Source: Rhizobium sp. P32RR-XVIII (GTDB taxonomy: Bacteria > Pseudomonadota > Alphaproteobacteria > Rhizobiales > Rhizobiaceae). From it: DNA of 64,000 nucleotides. The notes below the pieces were generated by a model. The model did no database searches, had not been told where the DNA came from, and saw only the letters and a program-made list of their open reading frames with translations. Positions 43,885 to 52,989 of the stretch are shown here, piece by piece (position 1 is the stretch's first letter; the number at the start of each line of letters is the position of its first letter). Both the position numbers and the translations under genes were made by a program. The DNA lies in contig NZ_JABAIH010000001.1 in the NCBI RefSeq assembly GCF_012641395.1, positions 248,001 to 312,000 of the forward strand, written 5' to 3'.

Positions 43885-44658
43885 ATGGCCTACGAGACGC
43901 TAATCGTCGAAACCAGAGGCAATGTCGGCCTGATTACGCTGAACCGCCCGCAGGCGCTGAACGCACTGAACTCGACGGTGCTCAAGGAACTGAAGCAGGC
44001 CTATGCGGACTTCCACGCCGATGAGGCGATCGGCGCGATCGTTCTGACCGGTTCTGAGCGCGCATTTGCCGCCGGCGCCGATATCAAGGAAATGCAGCCG
44101 CTGCAGTTCGCCGATATGTACAAGGCGGAATTCATCAGCGGCTGGGACGAGATTGCCAAGGCCCGCAAACCGGTGATCGCTGCCGTCAGCGGCTTTGCCC
44201 TCGGTGGCGGCTGCGAACTCGCAATGATGTGCGACTTCATCATAGCGGCCGAGACCGCAAAGTTCGGTCAGCCCGAGATCACGCTGGGCGTCATCCCAGG
44301 CATGGGCGGCTCGCAGCGCCTGACGCGGGCCGTCGGCAAGTCGAAGGCCATGGATATGGTGCTGACCGGACGGATGATGGACGCTGCGGAAGCGGAGCGC
44401 GCCGGCCTCGTTTCGCGTGTGGTTGCGCCCGAGCGGCTGCTGGACGAGGCCATGGAAGCCGCCGCGAAGATTGCTTCGCTGTCGCAGCCGTCGGTGCTGA
44501 TGGCCAAGGAAGCAGTCAATCGCGCCTTTGAAACCACGCAGGAAGAAGGCCTTCGTTTCGAGCGCCGTCTGTTCCACAGCCTTTTCGCGACGGAAGATCA
44601 GAAGGAAGGCATGGCCGCCTTCATCGAGAAGCGCAAACCGGCGTTCAGGCACCGGTGA
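43885..44658 (+). CDS. Enoyl-CoA hydratase
   Basis: 257 residues of the crotonase family. Oxyanion-hole segments are [13 protein letters not shown] and [18 protein letters not shown]; the catalytic glutamates lie in [19 protein letters not shown]. It should hydrate trans-2-enoyl-CoA in beta-oxidation or branched amino-acid breakdown. The ATG at 43885 follows GGGAGAGAAG; an earlier in-frame start inside mutM is not credible. It sits between mutM and rpsT, a conserved order in this family. Confidence 0.92.
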   Translation: MAYETLIVETRGNVGLITLNRPQALNALNSTVLKELKQAYADFHADEAIGAIVLTGSERAFAAGADIKEMQPLQFADMYKAEFISGWDEIAKARKPVIAAVSGFALGGGCELAMMCDFIIAAETAKFGQPEITLGVIPGMGGSQRLTRAVGKSKAMDMVLTGRMMDAAEAERAGLVSRVVAPERLLDEAMEAAAKIASLSQPSVLMAKEAVNRAFETTQEEGLRFERRLFHSLFATEDQKEGMAAFIEKRKPAFRHR

Positions 44659-44701
44659 GCGCCGCGGACGGAGAAAGCCTGCGTATCCTGCAAAATGCGC
44701 G

Positions 44702-44730
44702 TTGACGAGCCGCGGCTTTAGAGTTATATG
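44702..44730 (+). promoter_or_regulatory. Sigma-70-type promoter of rpsT
   Basis: TTGACG (44702-44707) and TATATG (44725-44730) with 17-bp spacing lie about 120 bp before the rpsT start, after the enoyl-CoA hydratase stop. The long leader that follows may host ribosomal autoregulation, but I see no defined structure. Confidence 0.7.
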
Positions 44731-44849
44731 CCCGCCCACGGTTCGGGAAGCCTATCAGGTTTTCCGTTTTGCTCCCGCATTGCTGGATGTTGTGGCCGCA
44801 GGGCCCGCGGTGATGATGGAGTTTGTTCGAATTCTTGAGAGAGGCATCC

Positions 44850-45128
44850 ATGGCCAATACAACTTCGGCGAAAAAAGCGACTCGTAAGATCGCCCGCCGT
44901 ACCGACGTCAACAAGGCTCGTCGCTCGCGCGTTCGTACGTTCGTTCGCCAGGTCGAAGAGGCACTCGCAGCTGGTGACGCTGCAAAGGCAAAGGAAGCCT
45001 TCCTCGCAGCTCAGCCGGAACTGGCGCGCGCTGCAGGCAAGGGCGTCCTTCACGCCAACACAGCATCCCGCAAGGTTTCGCGCCTTGCCGCTCGTGTGAA
45101 GGCCCTGTCGGCAGCCCCGACCGCGTAA
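44850..45128 (+). CDS. rpsT: 30S ribosomal protein S20
   Basis: A small basic protein (92 residues) beginning [20 protein letters not shown], with the helical S20 repeat of Lys/Arg/Ala. It binds 16S rRNA early in 30S assembly. GAGAGAGG precedes the start. It has its own promoter and is followed by a strong terminator, so it is monocistronic. Confidence 0.95.
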   Translation: MANTTSAKKATRKIARRTDVNKARRSRVRTFVRQVEEALAAGDAAKAKEAFLAAQPELARAAGKGVLHANTASRKVSRLAARVKALSAAPTA

Positions 45129-45158
45129 TCTTTCATTAACAAAGCTTTTGTTATAGTT

Positions 45159-45185
45159 AGCCCGGTAACCAAGCCGGGCTTTTTC
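45159..45185 (+). terminator. Intrinsic terminator of rpsT
   Basis: AGCCCGG (45159-45165) pairs with CCGGGCT (45174-45180) around an 8-nt loop, followed by TTTTC. Confidence 0.85.
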
Positions 45186-45994
45186 GATTCTGTTTATGTT
45201 CTGCGGATTGGGGAATTTGACAGCTGTTTCATGTCGTTTAGGTGACACGAAAAATCGTTGAAAATCAAATGCTTGCGAGAGGATGTTTGCAGATTGGACG
45301 ACTCTCGCGCCTTCTGGCCGACTCAGTTGTGAGTCAAGCGGATTTTATTTTTTTTTCTTTCAATGCGTGTCCAAAATGTCGATTTCGGGAATCTCCTTGA
45401 TTCTCCTGCGATTCTTTTTTGCCTTTGCGGCGGCGCCCTAAAACAGCCGCCGGAGTCAATGGCCGCTTCTTAATTTTGCGTAAAATTCGCCATTGATCTC
45501 TGCAACCGATCCTGCCTAAATGCGTTCCAGCAGAGGGCGCGGACATCACCTGCAAAGGCTCGGTCTAAACTGCCATGTCGGCAGGCCGATGTGTTGCACC
45601 ATCTGTTACGGAGCAGTGTATCTCTCCGTTTTTTCAAGCACTTGAGTTATTTGCGCCGCGGCCGTGGCTGGTCGCGGAACGGAGAAGCTTTGTGCGTTCT
45701 ACGGCCACACGTTTAAGGTGAGCCGGAAGGGCTGGGGGAAGTAAATTTGCGTTGGGGGTTGGCTGACCGGAAACGAGGTCTGGCAGTCAACCTGGCACCG
45801 AGAACATGACGGAGGCCGCATAAAGGCGGTTTCCGCCACGGTTTTCTGCGCCGGTCTCGCTAGGCGGGACAGCGTTTGTGTGAACCGGCAGCCGGTGGCT
45901 CATGAAGGAGTCGCTCGCATGCTAGAACGGGGAAAATTGATCGGGCGGCCGTTCTAGGTGATGACCGCCCGGTAGAAGAAATTTGGAAGGCGGC
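45186..45994 (+). promoter_or_regulatory. Long non-coding region upstream of dnaA with a GANTC cluster
   Basis: No credible gene lies in these 0.8 kb. Eight GANTC sites (starting at 45186, 45300, 45319, 45330, 45389, 45399, 45410, 45453) fall within 272 bp, and a ninth is at 45908. GANTC is the target of the cell-cycle methyltransferase CcrM. A GACTCA/TGAGTC inverted repeat (45319-45334) followed by a T-rich tract and a GGCGGC/GCCGCC hairpin (45429-45451) are also present. I find no good TTATCCACA-type DnaA box, so an origin is not supported; a long regulated dnaA leader is more likely. Confidence 0.6.
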
Positions 45995-47554
45995 ATGATG
46001 CAAATGAATTCTCTGACGACGACCGGTGCTCTTGAAAATGGGGACAAGACACCGCAAGCGTTCGGCTCAATTCGCCCGGAAACGGCAGGGGAAAAGGGGG
46101 ATATGAAGCATGGCGTACTTTTCGATCGTGTCGGTGCACGTCTGAAGGCTCAGGTCGGTCCAGACGTTTATGCAAGCTGGTTCGCACGTCTGAAGCTGCA
46201 CTCGGTTTCAAAGAGCGTCGTGCGACTCTCGGTTCCCACCACATTTCTCAAGTCGTGGATCAACAATCGTTATCTTGATCTCATCACCAGCCTCTTCCAG
46301 CAGGAAGACGCAGAGATTCTGAAGGTTGAGATCCTCGTCCGCACGGCAACACGTGCCGGCTTGAAGCCGATAGATGAGGTGGCTCCGCAGGAGCCGGCCA
46401 CGCAGGCCGCGCCAATGCGTCGTCCTGCCGCTGCTCAGCCGGCGGGTCACGCCGTTCAGCAGGCGGTTTCGGCCGCTGCTGCGGCTCGTCCCGCGACGGC
46501 AGGCCAGCCGTTGTTCGGCTCGCCGCTTGACTCGCGCTTTACCTTCGACACCTTTGTTGAAGGCAGCTCGAACCGTGTTGCGCTTGCTGCCGCAAAGACG
46601 ATTGCGGAAGCAGGGCAGGGTGCCGTTCGCTTCAATCCGCTCTTCGTTCATTCGAACGTTGGCCTCGGCAAGTCTCACCTGCTGCAGGCGATCGCCAATG
46701 CGGCGGTTCAAAATCCGCGGGCTCTGCGAGTCGTCTATCTGACGGCCGAGTATTTCATGTGGCGTTTTGCAACGGCGATCCGCGACAACGATGCGCTGAC
46801 GCTGAAGGACTCACTTCGCAACATCGATCTTCTGATCATCGACGACATGCAGTTCCTGCAGGGCAAGATGATCCAGCATGAGTTCTGCCACCTGCTGAAC
46901 ATGTTGCTGGACAGCGCCAAGCAAGTGGTCGTCGCTGCCGACCGCGCGCCCTGGGAGCTGGAATCGCTTGATCCTCGGGTGCGTTCGCGCCTGCAGGGCG
47001 GTGTTGCGATCGAGCTCGATGCCCCCGACTACGAGATGCGTCTCGAAATCCTGAAGCGCCGCCTGGCGAATGCCCGGCAGGAAGATCCGTCGCTCGAAAT
47101 TCCGGCGGAGTTGTTGTCGCACGTTGCTCGCAGCGTAACCGCAAGCGGCCGCGAACTGGAAGGGGCCTTCAATCAGCTAGTCTTCCGCCGTTCTTTCGAG
47201 CCGAATCTGTCGATCGAACGGGTGGACGAGTTGCTGGCTCATCTCGTCGGTTCCGGCGAGCCCCGCCGCGTGCGCATCGAAGACATCCAGCGCATCGTCG
47301 CCCGCCACTACAATGTCTCGCGACAGGAACTGGTTTCGAACCGCCGCACGCGCGTCATCGTCAAGCCGCGCCAGATTGCGATGTATCTCTCCAAGACGTT
47401 AACGCCGCGCTCCTTCCCGGAGATCGGCCGCCGCTTCGGCGGACGCGACCATACGACGGTTCTGCACGCCGTTCGCAAGATCGAGGAGCTGATTTCGGAA
47501 GACACCAAGCTCTCGCATGAGATCGAGCTGCTGAAGCGCCTGATCAACGAATAG
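45995..47554 (+). CDS. dnaA: Chromosomal replication initiator protein DnaA
   Basis: About 519 residues. Domain I is [20 protein letters not shown] onward; domain II is a variable Ala/Pro-rich linker; domain III (AAA+) has Walker [15 protein letters not shown] near residue 223 and Walker [13 protein letters not shown]; domain IV has the DnaA-box signature [13 protein letters not shown] near residue 485. I choose the ATG at 45995 because GGAAGG is just upstream; 45998 and 46004 are close alternatives and a TTG at 45983 is less likely. It initiates replication and binds ATP. A terminator follows at 47583. Confidence 0.95.
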   Translation: MMQMNSLTTTGALENGDKTPQAFGSIRPETAGEKGDMKHGVLFDRVGARLKAQVGPDVYASWFARLKLHSVSKSVVRLSVPTTFLKSWINNRYLDLITSLFQQEDAEILKVEILVRTATRAGLKPIDEVAPQEPATQAAPMRRPAAAQPAGHAVQQAVSAAAAARPATAGQPLFGSPLDSRFTFDTFVEGSSNRVALAAAKTIAEAGQGAVRFNPLFVHSNVGLGKSHLLQAIANAAVQNPRALRVVYLTAEYFMWRFATAIRDNDALTLKDSLRNIDLLIIDDMQFLQGKMIQHEFCHLLNMLLDSAKQVVVAADRAPWELESLDPRVRSRLQGGVAIELDAPDYEMRLEILKRRLANARQEDPSLEIPAELLSHVARSVTASGRELEGAFNQLVFRRSFEPNLSIERVDELLAHLVGSGEPRRVRIEDIQRIVARHYNVSRQELVSNRRTRVIVKPRQIAMYLSKTLTPRSFPEIGRRFGGRDHTTVLHAVRKIEELISEDTKLSHEIELLKRLINE

Positions 47555-47582
47555 CGCCATCCAGCGCAAGAAAAAATCCACG

Positions 47583-47607
47583 GCCGGGAGCGATCCCGGC
47601 TGTTTTC
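47583..47607 (+). terminator. Intrinsic terminator of dnaA
   Basis: GCCGGGA (47583-47589) pairs with TCCCGGC (47594-47600) around GCGA, followed by TGTTTTC. Confidence 0.85.
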
Positions 47608-47689
47608 ATTTATAAGGTTTTTATTCTATACAACCCTCGCATCAAAGACGGCGCACACTGGATGAACGGTGGCGCACGGGAGGGAAAGA

Positions 47690-48772
47690 ATGAGTTTCAA
47701 GAAAATCGCCGTCGTCGGCCTGGGTAAGGTCGGACGGCTTGCGGCAACGCTTTTGCATGAGGGTGGTTTCGAGGTCACGGGCGTCGATGCCCGGCTGCCG
47801 GCGTCGGAGGTACCTTTCGCGTGCCGGACGGGCGACATATCGAGCCCGGCTGTCGTGGCCGAGCTGCTGTCGAGCGTCGAGGCGGTGCTGTCCTGCCTGC
47901 CCTATCACCTGAACATTGAGCTTGCTCGCGCCGCACATGCCGCCGGTATCCACTATTTCGATCTCACGGAAGACGTACCGACCACCAATTTCATCATCGA
48001 GCTCTCGAAGACTTCGCGCGGCCTGATGGCGCCGCAATGCGGTCTGGCGCCCGGCTTCGTCGGTATCGTCGGGGCAAGCCTGGCGGACGGGTTCGATCGC
48101 TGCCGCTCGATCCGCATGCGCGTCGGCGCTCTGCCGCAGAATCCGACCGGTTTGCTGGGCTATGCCTTCAACTGGTCGCCGGAGGGCGTCGTCAACGAAT
48201 ATCTCAATGACTGCGAGGTGATCGAGGGTGGCGTACGCAAGCTCGTCTCACCGATGGAGTGGCACGAGACAATCTATGTCGAAGGCGTCAAGCTCGAAGC
48301 GTTCACCACGTCGGGCGGTCTCGGCACCATGTGCGATACGCTGCTCGGCAAGGTCGACAATCTCGACTACAAGACGATGCGGTACCCGGGCCATATGGAC
48401 CTGATGAATTTCTTCTTCCATGAGCTGTTGATGCGCGAGCAGCGAAAGCTCGCCGGCGAAATCCTGACCAATGCCAAGCCGCCCGTGGAGGACGATGTGG
48501 TCTATGTCCATGTCGCTGCCGAGGGCACAGAGGCAGGAAGCCTTCGGCGCAAGGAATTCGTGCGGGCCTATTATCCGATCGAGATTGCCGGTGCACGCCG
48601 CACTGCGATCGCCTGGACAACCTCGGCCTCCGTCGTTGCCGTTATCGAAATGGTCCGCGATGGTCTGCTGCCGGCTGCCGGCTTCCTGCATCAGGAGCAC
48701 ATTCCGCTCGACATGTTCCTGCAGACGCCGACCGGCAGCCTGTTCGCGGCCGGCGCCTCAAGCCGCCATTAG
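47690..48772 (+). CDS. Saccharopine dehydrogenase-like NAD(P)-binding protein
   Basis: 360 residues starting MSFKKIAVVGLGKVGRLAAT, a Rossmann GxGxxG nucleotide site, followed by VLSCLPYHLNIELARAAHAA and YFDLTEDVPTT, which are typical of the saccharopine dehydrogenase/lysine dehydrogenase family. The enzyme may oxidise lysine or saccharopine-type substrates; the exact reaction is not decided by sequence. GGGAGGGAAAGA gives the ribosome site and excludes the in-frame start 21 bases upstream. It stands alone after dnaA. Confidence 0.82.
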   Translation: MSFKKIAVVGLGKVGRLAATLLHEGGFEVTGVDARLPASEVPFACRTGDISSPAVVAELLSSVEAVLSCLPYHLNIELARAAHAAGIHYFDLTEDVPTTNFIIELSKTSRGLMAPQCGLAPGFVGIVGASLADGFDRCRSIRMRVGALPQNPTGLLGYAFNWSPEGVVNEYLNDCEVIEGGVRKLVSPMEWHETIYVEGVKLEAFTTSGGLGTMCDTLLGKVDNLDYKTMRYPGHMDLMNFFFHELLMREQRKLAGEILTNAKPPVEDDVVYVHVAAEGTEAGSLRRKEFVRAYYPIEIAGARRTAIAWTTSASVVAVIEMVRDGLLPAAGFLHQEHIPLDMFLQTPTGSLFAAGASSRH

Positions 48773-48786
48773 CGCCTTGAAAGGCG

Positions 48787-49917
48787 CTAGGATTTGAGGC
48801 TCGCCCAATAGGCGCCTTCGAAAGGCACGGCAGCAAAGCGCTCGTTGAGCTCGGAAAGGCTGCCTGCCGGATCGACGTCACCGAAGAGGTCGGGCCTGAC
48901 CCAGGTCGCGACCGCTTCGGCGGCCAGAATGTTCAGTGGCACGGCATTGAAGAAGTTCCACATGCCGTGCACCTTGCCCTCCCGGACCGCCTTCAGCGGT
49001 GCAAGATTTGGCATCTTCACGGTTTCTTCCAGCGTGCGCCGGGCTTCCGACGGATCGACGCCCGGGCCGATGGAAAAGGTCGTATAGGTCCCGCCTGGCG
49101 ATCCGGTCGCAATGTAGACGTCAGGATCGGCGGCAATGACATACTCGGCCGTCACCGGCCCGCCCTGCGGAGGAAGGTTGTCGCTCGCGACGTTGCGCCC
49201 GCCGGCCAGAGTGATCAATTCGCCAAGCCCCGTCCGGCCGATTGCCCAGCTTCCCCGGATGTCGCTCGGAAAGGCATCCATCAGCACAAGAGGGCGGGCA
49301 TCCGTCGCGCCCGCCGCTTTGGTTCTGATGCGCTCCCGCCGCATCTCGAAGAATTGGGCAAACTCCTCGGCCTGCTGGTCTTGCTCGAAGATCCGGCCGA
49401 GGAGGCGCATGTCGCGCGGTGTTGTGTTCAGCGGATCGCGATTGATATCGACGACGACGACGACCGGGATGCCGACCGAATCGAGATATTGGATGGCGAG
49501 CTGCCCCACTTCGCTATCGGCCTGCCATATGCTCATGATCGCGAGATCGGCGTTCAGCGACAGCGCCGTCTCCACGGATAGGCCATCCGCGTGGCCGTTG
49601 CCGACGATTGGGACGTTCTCGATAGCCGGAAACTTTTTCCGGAACGCCTCGTAGATAAACGGATTGTCGCCTTTCATGTCGGTCGACCAGCCGGCGAGCA
49701 GGCTGACGGGGTCGGGATGGATCAGCGACAATGGGACAAGGTTGAAGCCAGTCGCGAGGATCACGGCTTCCGGCTTCTTCTTGATCGTCACCTTGCGGCC
49801 GGTAGCATCGGTGAAGCTCAACGGCCAGCGCGTCTGCGCCTTTGCGATATTTGGAGCGCAAAGAGCAACGGACGCTGCGGCGAGCAGATCCCGCCGGCTG
49901 ATAAGAAACTGGGTCAT
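48787..49917 (-). CDS. Iron-siderophore ABC transporter binding protein (Tat-type signal)
   Basis: 376 residues with an N-terminal twin-arginine-like signal (MTQFLISRRDLLAAASVALC) followed by a TroA/FhuD-type fold: FTDATGRKVTIKKKPEAVIL and VSIGIPVVVVV-like strands. It should carry a ferric siderophore to an inner-membrane permease, but no permease or ATPase gene is beside it. Its start overlaps the fhuF stop (ATGA). It is the third gene of the receptor-FhuF-binding-protein operon controlled by two IRO boxes. Confidence 0.87.
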   Translation of the reverse strand: MTQFLISRRDLLAAASVALCAPNIAKAQTRWPLSFTDATGRKVTIKKKPEAVILATGFNLVPLSLIHPDPVSLLAGWSTDMKGDNPFIYEAFRKKFPAIENVPIVGNGHADGLSVETALSLNADLAIMSIWQADSEVGQLAIQYLDSVGIPVVVVVDINRDPLNTTPRDMRLLGRIFEQDQQAEEFAQFFEMRRERIRTKAAGATDARPLVLMDAFPSDIRGSWAIGRTGLGELITLAGGRNVASDNLPPQGGPVTAEYVIAADPDVYIATGSPGGTYTTFSIGPGVDPSEARRTLEETVKMPNLAPLKAVREGKVHGMWNFFNAVPLNILAAEAVATWVRPDLFGDVDPAGSLSELNERFAAVPFEGAYWASLKS

Positions 49918-50666
49918 CGCTGGTTCCTCTGATTTGGCAGTGCGCAGAGCTTGCCGCAGCTCGGAATTCCGGGAAGCATGTATCGAAGGCAGCAAATCTT
50001 GCGCCGTGCGACCTGCTCGCCGTCCTCATCCAGGTAGCTGAGGCAGCCGCAAAACGGATTCACGCTTCCATCCGGAAGGCGGCTGCTAACAAAAAGCGGC
50101 AGATCGGGACCGGCCGGTGGTGCATCCCGCTCGGTTAGCCGCAGCGCGTAGTCGATATAGACGGCGGCATTGTTCCAGCAGAGTTTCGCCGAGATGCCGC
50201 AAATCTTCAGAATGGCCACAACCTCGCCAAGATGGGTTTCAAGCAACGAACCGACGGCCTCGAAACTGTCGGTCTCGATCTTGTCTTCGATGATGCCGGC
50301 GTGCGGAACGCCGAAAGAGCGCGGCAAACCGCTCTCCTCCAGTGCAATCGTCATGCCCGCGAATTCGACGGGAAGCGCCTGCGACGCGAGGCGCCGCGCA
50401 AGCAGGTAGGGGATGGAAAGTCCCGAGAAATAATAGAGCGACCACATGGAAACGACGGCGCGCCGGTCGGTGCCTCCCGAGACCTCGGCGTAGCGATCAA
50501 CCGCGCGCTGGAAGCCGCCGCCGCGAAAAAAGGCAGGCAGCGGCACGCCGTCGGCAAGCTCCTCGCTGAGCATCATCTTGTCTCGGCACCAGGCATGCTC
50601 GCCGGAAAAGGCAGGAGACAGGCCAAACGGCCTGTCACCCATCTTCATGTCCCCATCGCTTGCCAT
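49914..50666 (-). CDS. fhuF: FhuF-like siderophore-iron reductase
   Basis: 250 residues with the FhuF C-terminal [2Fe-2S] cysteines: CCLRYMLPGIPSCGKLC. The spacing is CC-x10-C-x3-C, whereas the E. coli protein has C-x2-C at the end. FhuF reduces ferric siderophores in the cytoplasm to release iron. It starts four bases after the TonB receptor stop and overlaps the binding-protein gene, so the operon couples uptake and reduction. Confidence 0.87.
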   Translation of the reverse strand: MASDGDMKMGDRPFGLSPAFSGEHAWCRDKMMLSEELADGVPLPAFFRGGGFQRAVDRYAEVSGGTDRRAVVSMWSLYYFSGLSIPYLLARRLASQALPVEFAGMTIALEESGLPRSFGVPHAGIIEDKIETDSFEAVGSLLETHLGEVVAILKICGISAKLCWNNAAVYIDYALRLTERDAPPAGPDLPLFVSSRLPDGSVNPFCGCLSYLDEDGEQVARRKICCLRYMLPGIPSCGKLCALPNQRNQR

Positions 50667-50670
50667 CGGG

Positions 50671-52860
50671 TTACCAAGCGTAACGCAGTGTGCCGATCAC
50701 CGCGCGGCCCTGGTCGCGGTAGCAGAAGCCTGCAGAGCAGACGGGCTCACGACGGTCGAACAGATTGGTGGCGTTCACTTGCAGGCTGAGGCCATCGTAC
50801 TTCTTGTCGAGAGCCGCGAAATCGTAGCTGACGGCTGCGTCGAAGAGGACACGGGCGCTGTTCTGCGTCGTGTTGTAGTCACTGCCGTAGCTCTTGCCGA
50901 TGTAGCGGGCTCCGAGGCCGACCCCGAGACCGTAGACCGGGCTAGTCTCCTGGAACGTGTAGTTCGCCCAGAGCGAGGCCATATGCCTCGGCACCGAGGA
51001 GACGTAATTGCCGACCGTCCCCGTCGTGCCTTCGAGGATCTTCGCATCCGTATAAGTATAGGCGGCGATGAGGGAGAGGCCGTTGTCAAGGCTGGCATTG
51101 GCCTCGAGCTCGAGGCCTCTCGAGCGGATCTTGCCGCGCTGGACCTGGATGTTGGCGGGACCTGAAGGCAGGTTGACGACCTCGTAATACAGGCTGTTCT
51201 TCTGATCGATGTTGAACAGCGCGGCCGTAAGCATCATGTTGGTGTCCGGCAGAAGATATTTGACGCCGATCTCTTCCTGTTCGCTTTCGGTCGGCTTGAA
51301 GGGTTGACCGGTTGCCTGATTGATGCCGGCATTCGGCGAGAAGGCGGTGGAGTAGCTGATATAGGGTGCGAGGCCAAAATCGGTCTCGTACGTCAGGCCC
51401 ACTCGACCGGTGAACTCGTTGTCGTTCTGCGAGTAGGTATCGACGGCGTCGGTCACGAGATCAGTGTTCTTGGTGTCGCTCCAAACCCAGTCGTAGCGCC
51501 CGCCGACCGTCAGAATCCAAGCATCGTAGCGGATCTGATCCTGGACATACGTGCCGGTTTCCCATTGGTCCTGAACGGTGCGCGTCTGGAAATCGATGTG
51601 CGGGACGGGAGCGCCGGCATCAGGATTGTTTGTATCGAGTGGCGGCGAAACGCCACGGCCGTCGAGCGAGCGCCAACGCAGCCGCGTGAATTCCAGTCCG
51701 GTCAGAAGTGTGTGATCGAGGGCGCCGGTGTCGAACTGGGCTTCGAGCTGGTTGTCGATCGTGAAAGTCGTCAGCCGCTCGTCGAAAGTACCGGCACTGC
51801 GGTCGAGAAGCGTCGGATCAATGGCGTTCGGGGCGTATGCGAAGGCCCAGTCGGCATCGATATTGAGTGTCGAAAAGCGTGCGTTCTGGCGGAATACGAA
51901 GGTATCGTTCAGCCGGTGCTCGAACTCATAGCCGATGCGGCCCTGGTTCTGGACCGAGTCGTTGAAGGCCGGATTACCGGCAAAATAGTCGGTCACCTCG
52001 CCGGTAACCGGATCGTTGTAGTAGGCCGCTGTCCCGCCGGTCTTGGTCCTGGAATATTCTCCGAGGATCGTCAGCTTGGTGTCCTCGTCCGGCTTCCACA
52101 TGAAGGCGGGCGCGATGTAGGCGCGATCGTCGGGAACGCTGATCTGCTCCGTCTCGGCGTCGCGGTAGAGACCGGTCACGCGATAGTAGAAAGGATCCTC
52201 ATCGTTGACCGGTCCGGAGAAGTCGAACTGGCCCTGATAGCGCTGATCGGTGCCGAACTGTCCCATGACCTCGTGGTAAGGCTCTTCCGTCGGGCGCTTG
52301 GTGATCAGATTGAAGAGACCGCCGGCACCCGTGGCGCCATAGAGCGCAGAGGAGGGGCCGCGCAGGATCGAAACGCCCTCAAGACCGTAAGGCTCCGTCT
52401 TGAAAAGCGAGGAGCCGGCGCCCGGCTGACGCAGGTTGTCGCGGAACACGCCCGTGTAGGTCACGTCGAAGCCGCGTACGGTGAAACTGTCGAAGCGCGG
52501 ATCGAAGCCATAGGCGCCGACGCGGGTGCCGGGCGTGTAGGCGATCGTGTCGAGAAGTGTCTGAGGGTTGCGATCCTTAAGTTGCTGTTCGGTCACCGAC
52601 GAGATCGATTGCGGCGTCTCGATGAAGGGTGTGTCGGTCTTTGCGCCGGTGGCGCTGCTCTTGCCGACATAACCGTCCGCCTGGATCACGCCGCCGCTGC
52701 CGCCATTGACGATGATGTCCTGCAGCACTGTCGCTCCATCATCCTCTTGCGCATTGGCAGCCGCGTCCTGCGCGGCGGCAGGCAGAAGAAGATGGGCCAT
52801 TGCAGCCCCCGTTAATGCCGATGTGCGCAGCAATCTCATAGTAAAAAGGTGAATTTTCAT
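50671..52860 (-). CDS. TonB-dependent siderophore receptor
   Basis: 729 residues: signal peptide (RLLRTSALTGAAMAHLLLPAAAQ), plug domain with VLRGP-like ILRGPSSALYGATGAGGLFN, and a 22-strand barrel ending in aromatic GTLRYAW. The region TPQSISSVTEQQLKDRNPQT is typical of the FhuA/FoxA/FpvA (siderophore) group. It imports a ferric siderophore across the outer membrane using TonB. The two upstream TGA-N9-TCA boxes indicate iron repression by RirA. It is first in the operon with fhuF and the binding protein. Confidence 0.93.
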   Translation of the reverse strand: MKIHLFTMRLLRTSALTGAAMAHLLLPAAAQDAAANAQEDDGATVLQDIIVNGGSGGVIQADGYVGKSSATGAKTDTPFIETPQSISSVTEQQLKDRNPQTLLDTIAYTPGTRVGAYGFDPRFDSFTVRGFDVTYTGVFRDNLRQPGAGSSLFKTEPYGLEGVSILRGPSSALYGATGAGGLFNLITKRPTEEPYHEVMGQFGTDQRYQGQFDFSGPVNDEDPFYYRVTGLYRDAETEQISVPDDRAYIAPAFMWKPDEDTKLTILGEYSRTKTGGTAAYYNDPVTGEVTDYFAGNPAFNDSVQNQGRIGYEFEHRLNDTFVFRQNARFSTLNIDADWAFAYAPNAIDPTLLDRSAGTFDERLTTFTIDNQLEAQFDTGALDHTLLTGLEFTRLRWRSLDGRGVSPPLDTNNPDAGAPVPHIDFQTRTVQDQWETGTYVQDQIRYDAWILTVGGRYDWVWSDTKNTDLVTDAVDTYSQNDNEFTGRVGLTYETDFGLAPYISYSTAFSPNAGINQATGQPFKPTESEQEEIGVKYLLPDTNMMLTAALFNIDQKNSLYYEVVNLPSGPANIQVQRGKIRSRGLELEANASLDNGLSLIAAYTYTDAKILEGTTGTVGNYVSSVPRHMASLWANYTFQETSPVYGLGVGLGARYIGKSYGSDYNTTQNSARVLFDAAVSYDFAALDKKYDGLSLQVNATNLFDRREPVCSAGFCYRDQGRAVIGTLRYAW

Positions 52861-52897
52861 TGCCTCATGACCCTTGGGAGCTCATTTCAAAAAAACA

Positions 52898-52912
52898 TGA
52901 GTCTAATAGTCA
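52898..52912. promoter_or_regulatory. IRO box 1 (TGA-N9-TCA), RirA-type iron-response site
   Basis: TGA-GTCTAATAG-TCA lies 38 bp before the receptor start; flanking C and G extend the arms to CATGA...TCATG. This is the rhizobial iron-responsive operator motif. Confidence 0.75.
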
Positions 52913-52939
52913 TGAAAGAACCAAAAGAAAACCTTTTTA

Positions 52940-52954
52940 TGAGTAATTTTGTCA
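52940..52954. promoter_or_regulatory. IRO box 2 (TGA-N9-TCA), RirA-type iron-response site
   Basis: TGA-GTAATTTTG-TCA is a second exact match, 42 bp start-to-start upstream of the first. The tandem arrangement supports tight iron repression. Confidence 0.65.
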
Positions 52955-52989
52955 AGTTTTTGGAGGATGCTGTGCCGGTGCAAGAGCCC

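Noticed and set aside
45334-45555. 73-codon minus-strand frame upstream of dnaA
   Set aside because: Lys/Arg-rich low-complexity translation, no ribosome site, and it lies across the GANTC and hairpin region.
45129-45994. Replication origin between rpsT and dnaA
   Set aside because: No convincing DnaA boxes or AT-rich unwinding element were found, and rhizobial chromosome origins are reported away from dnaA.
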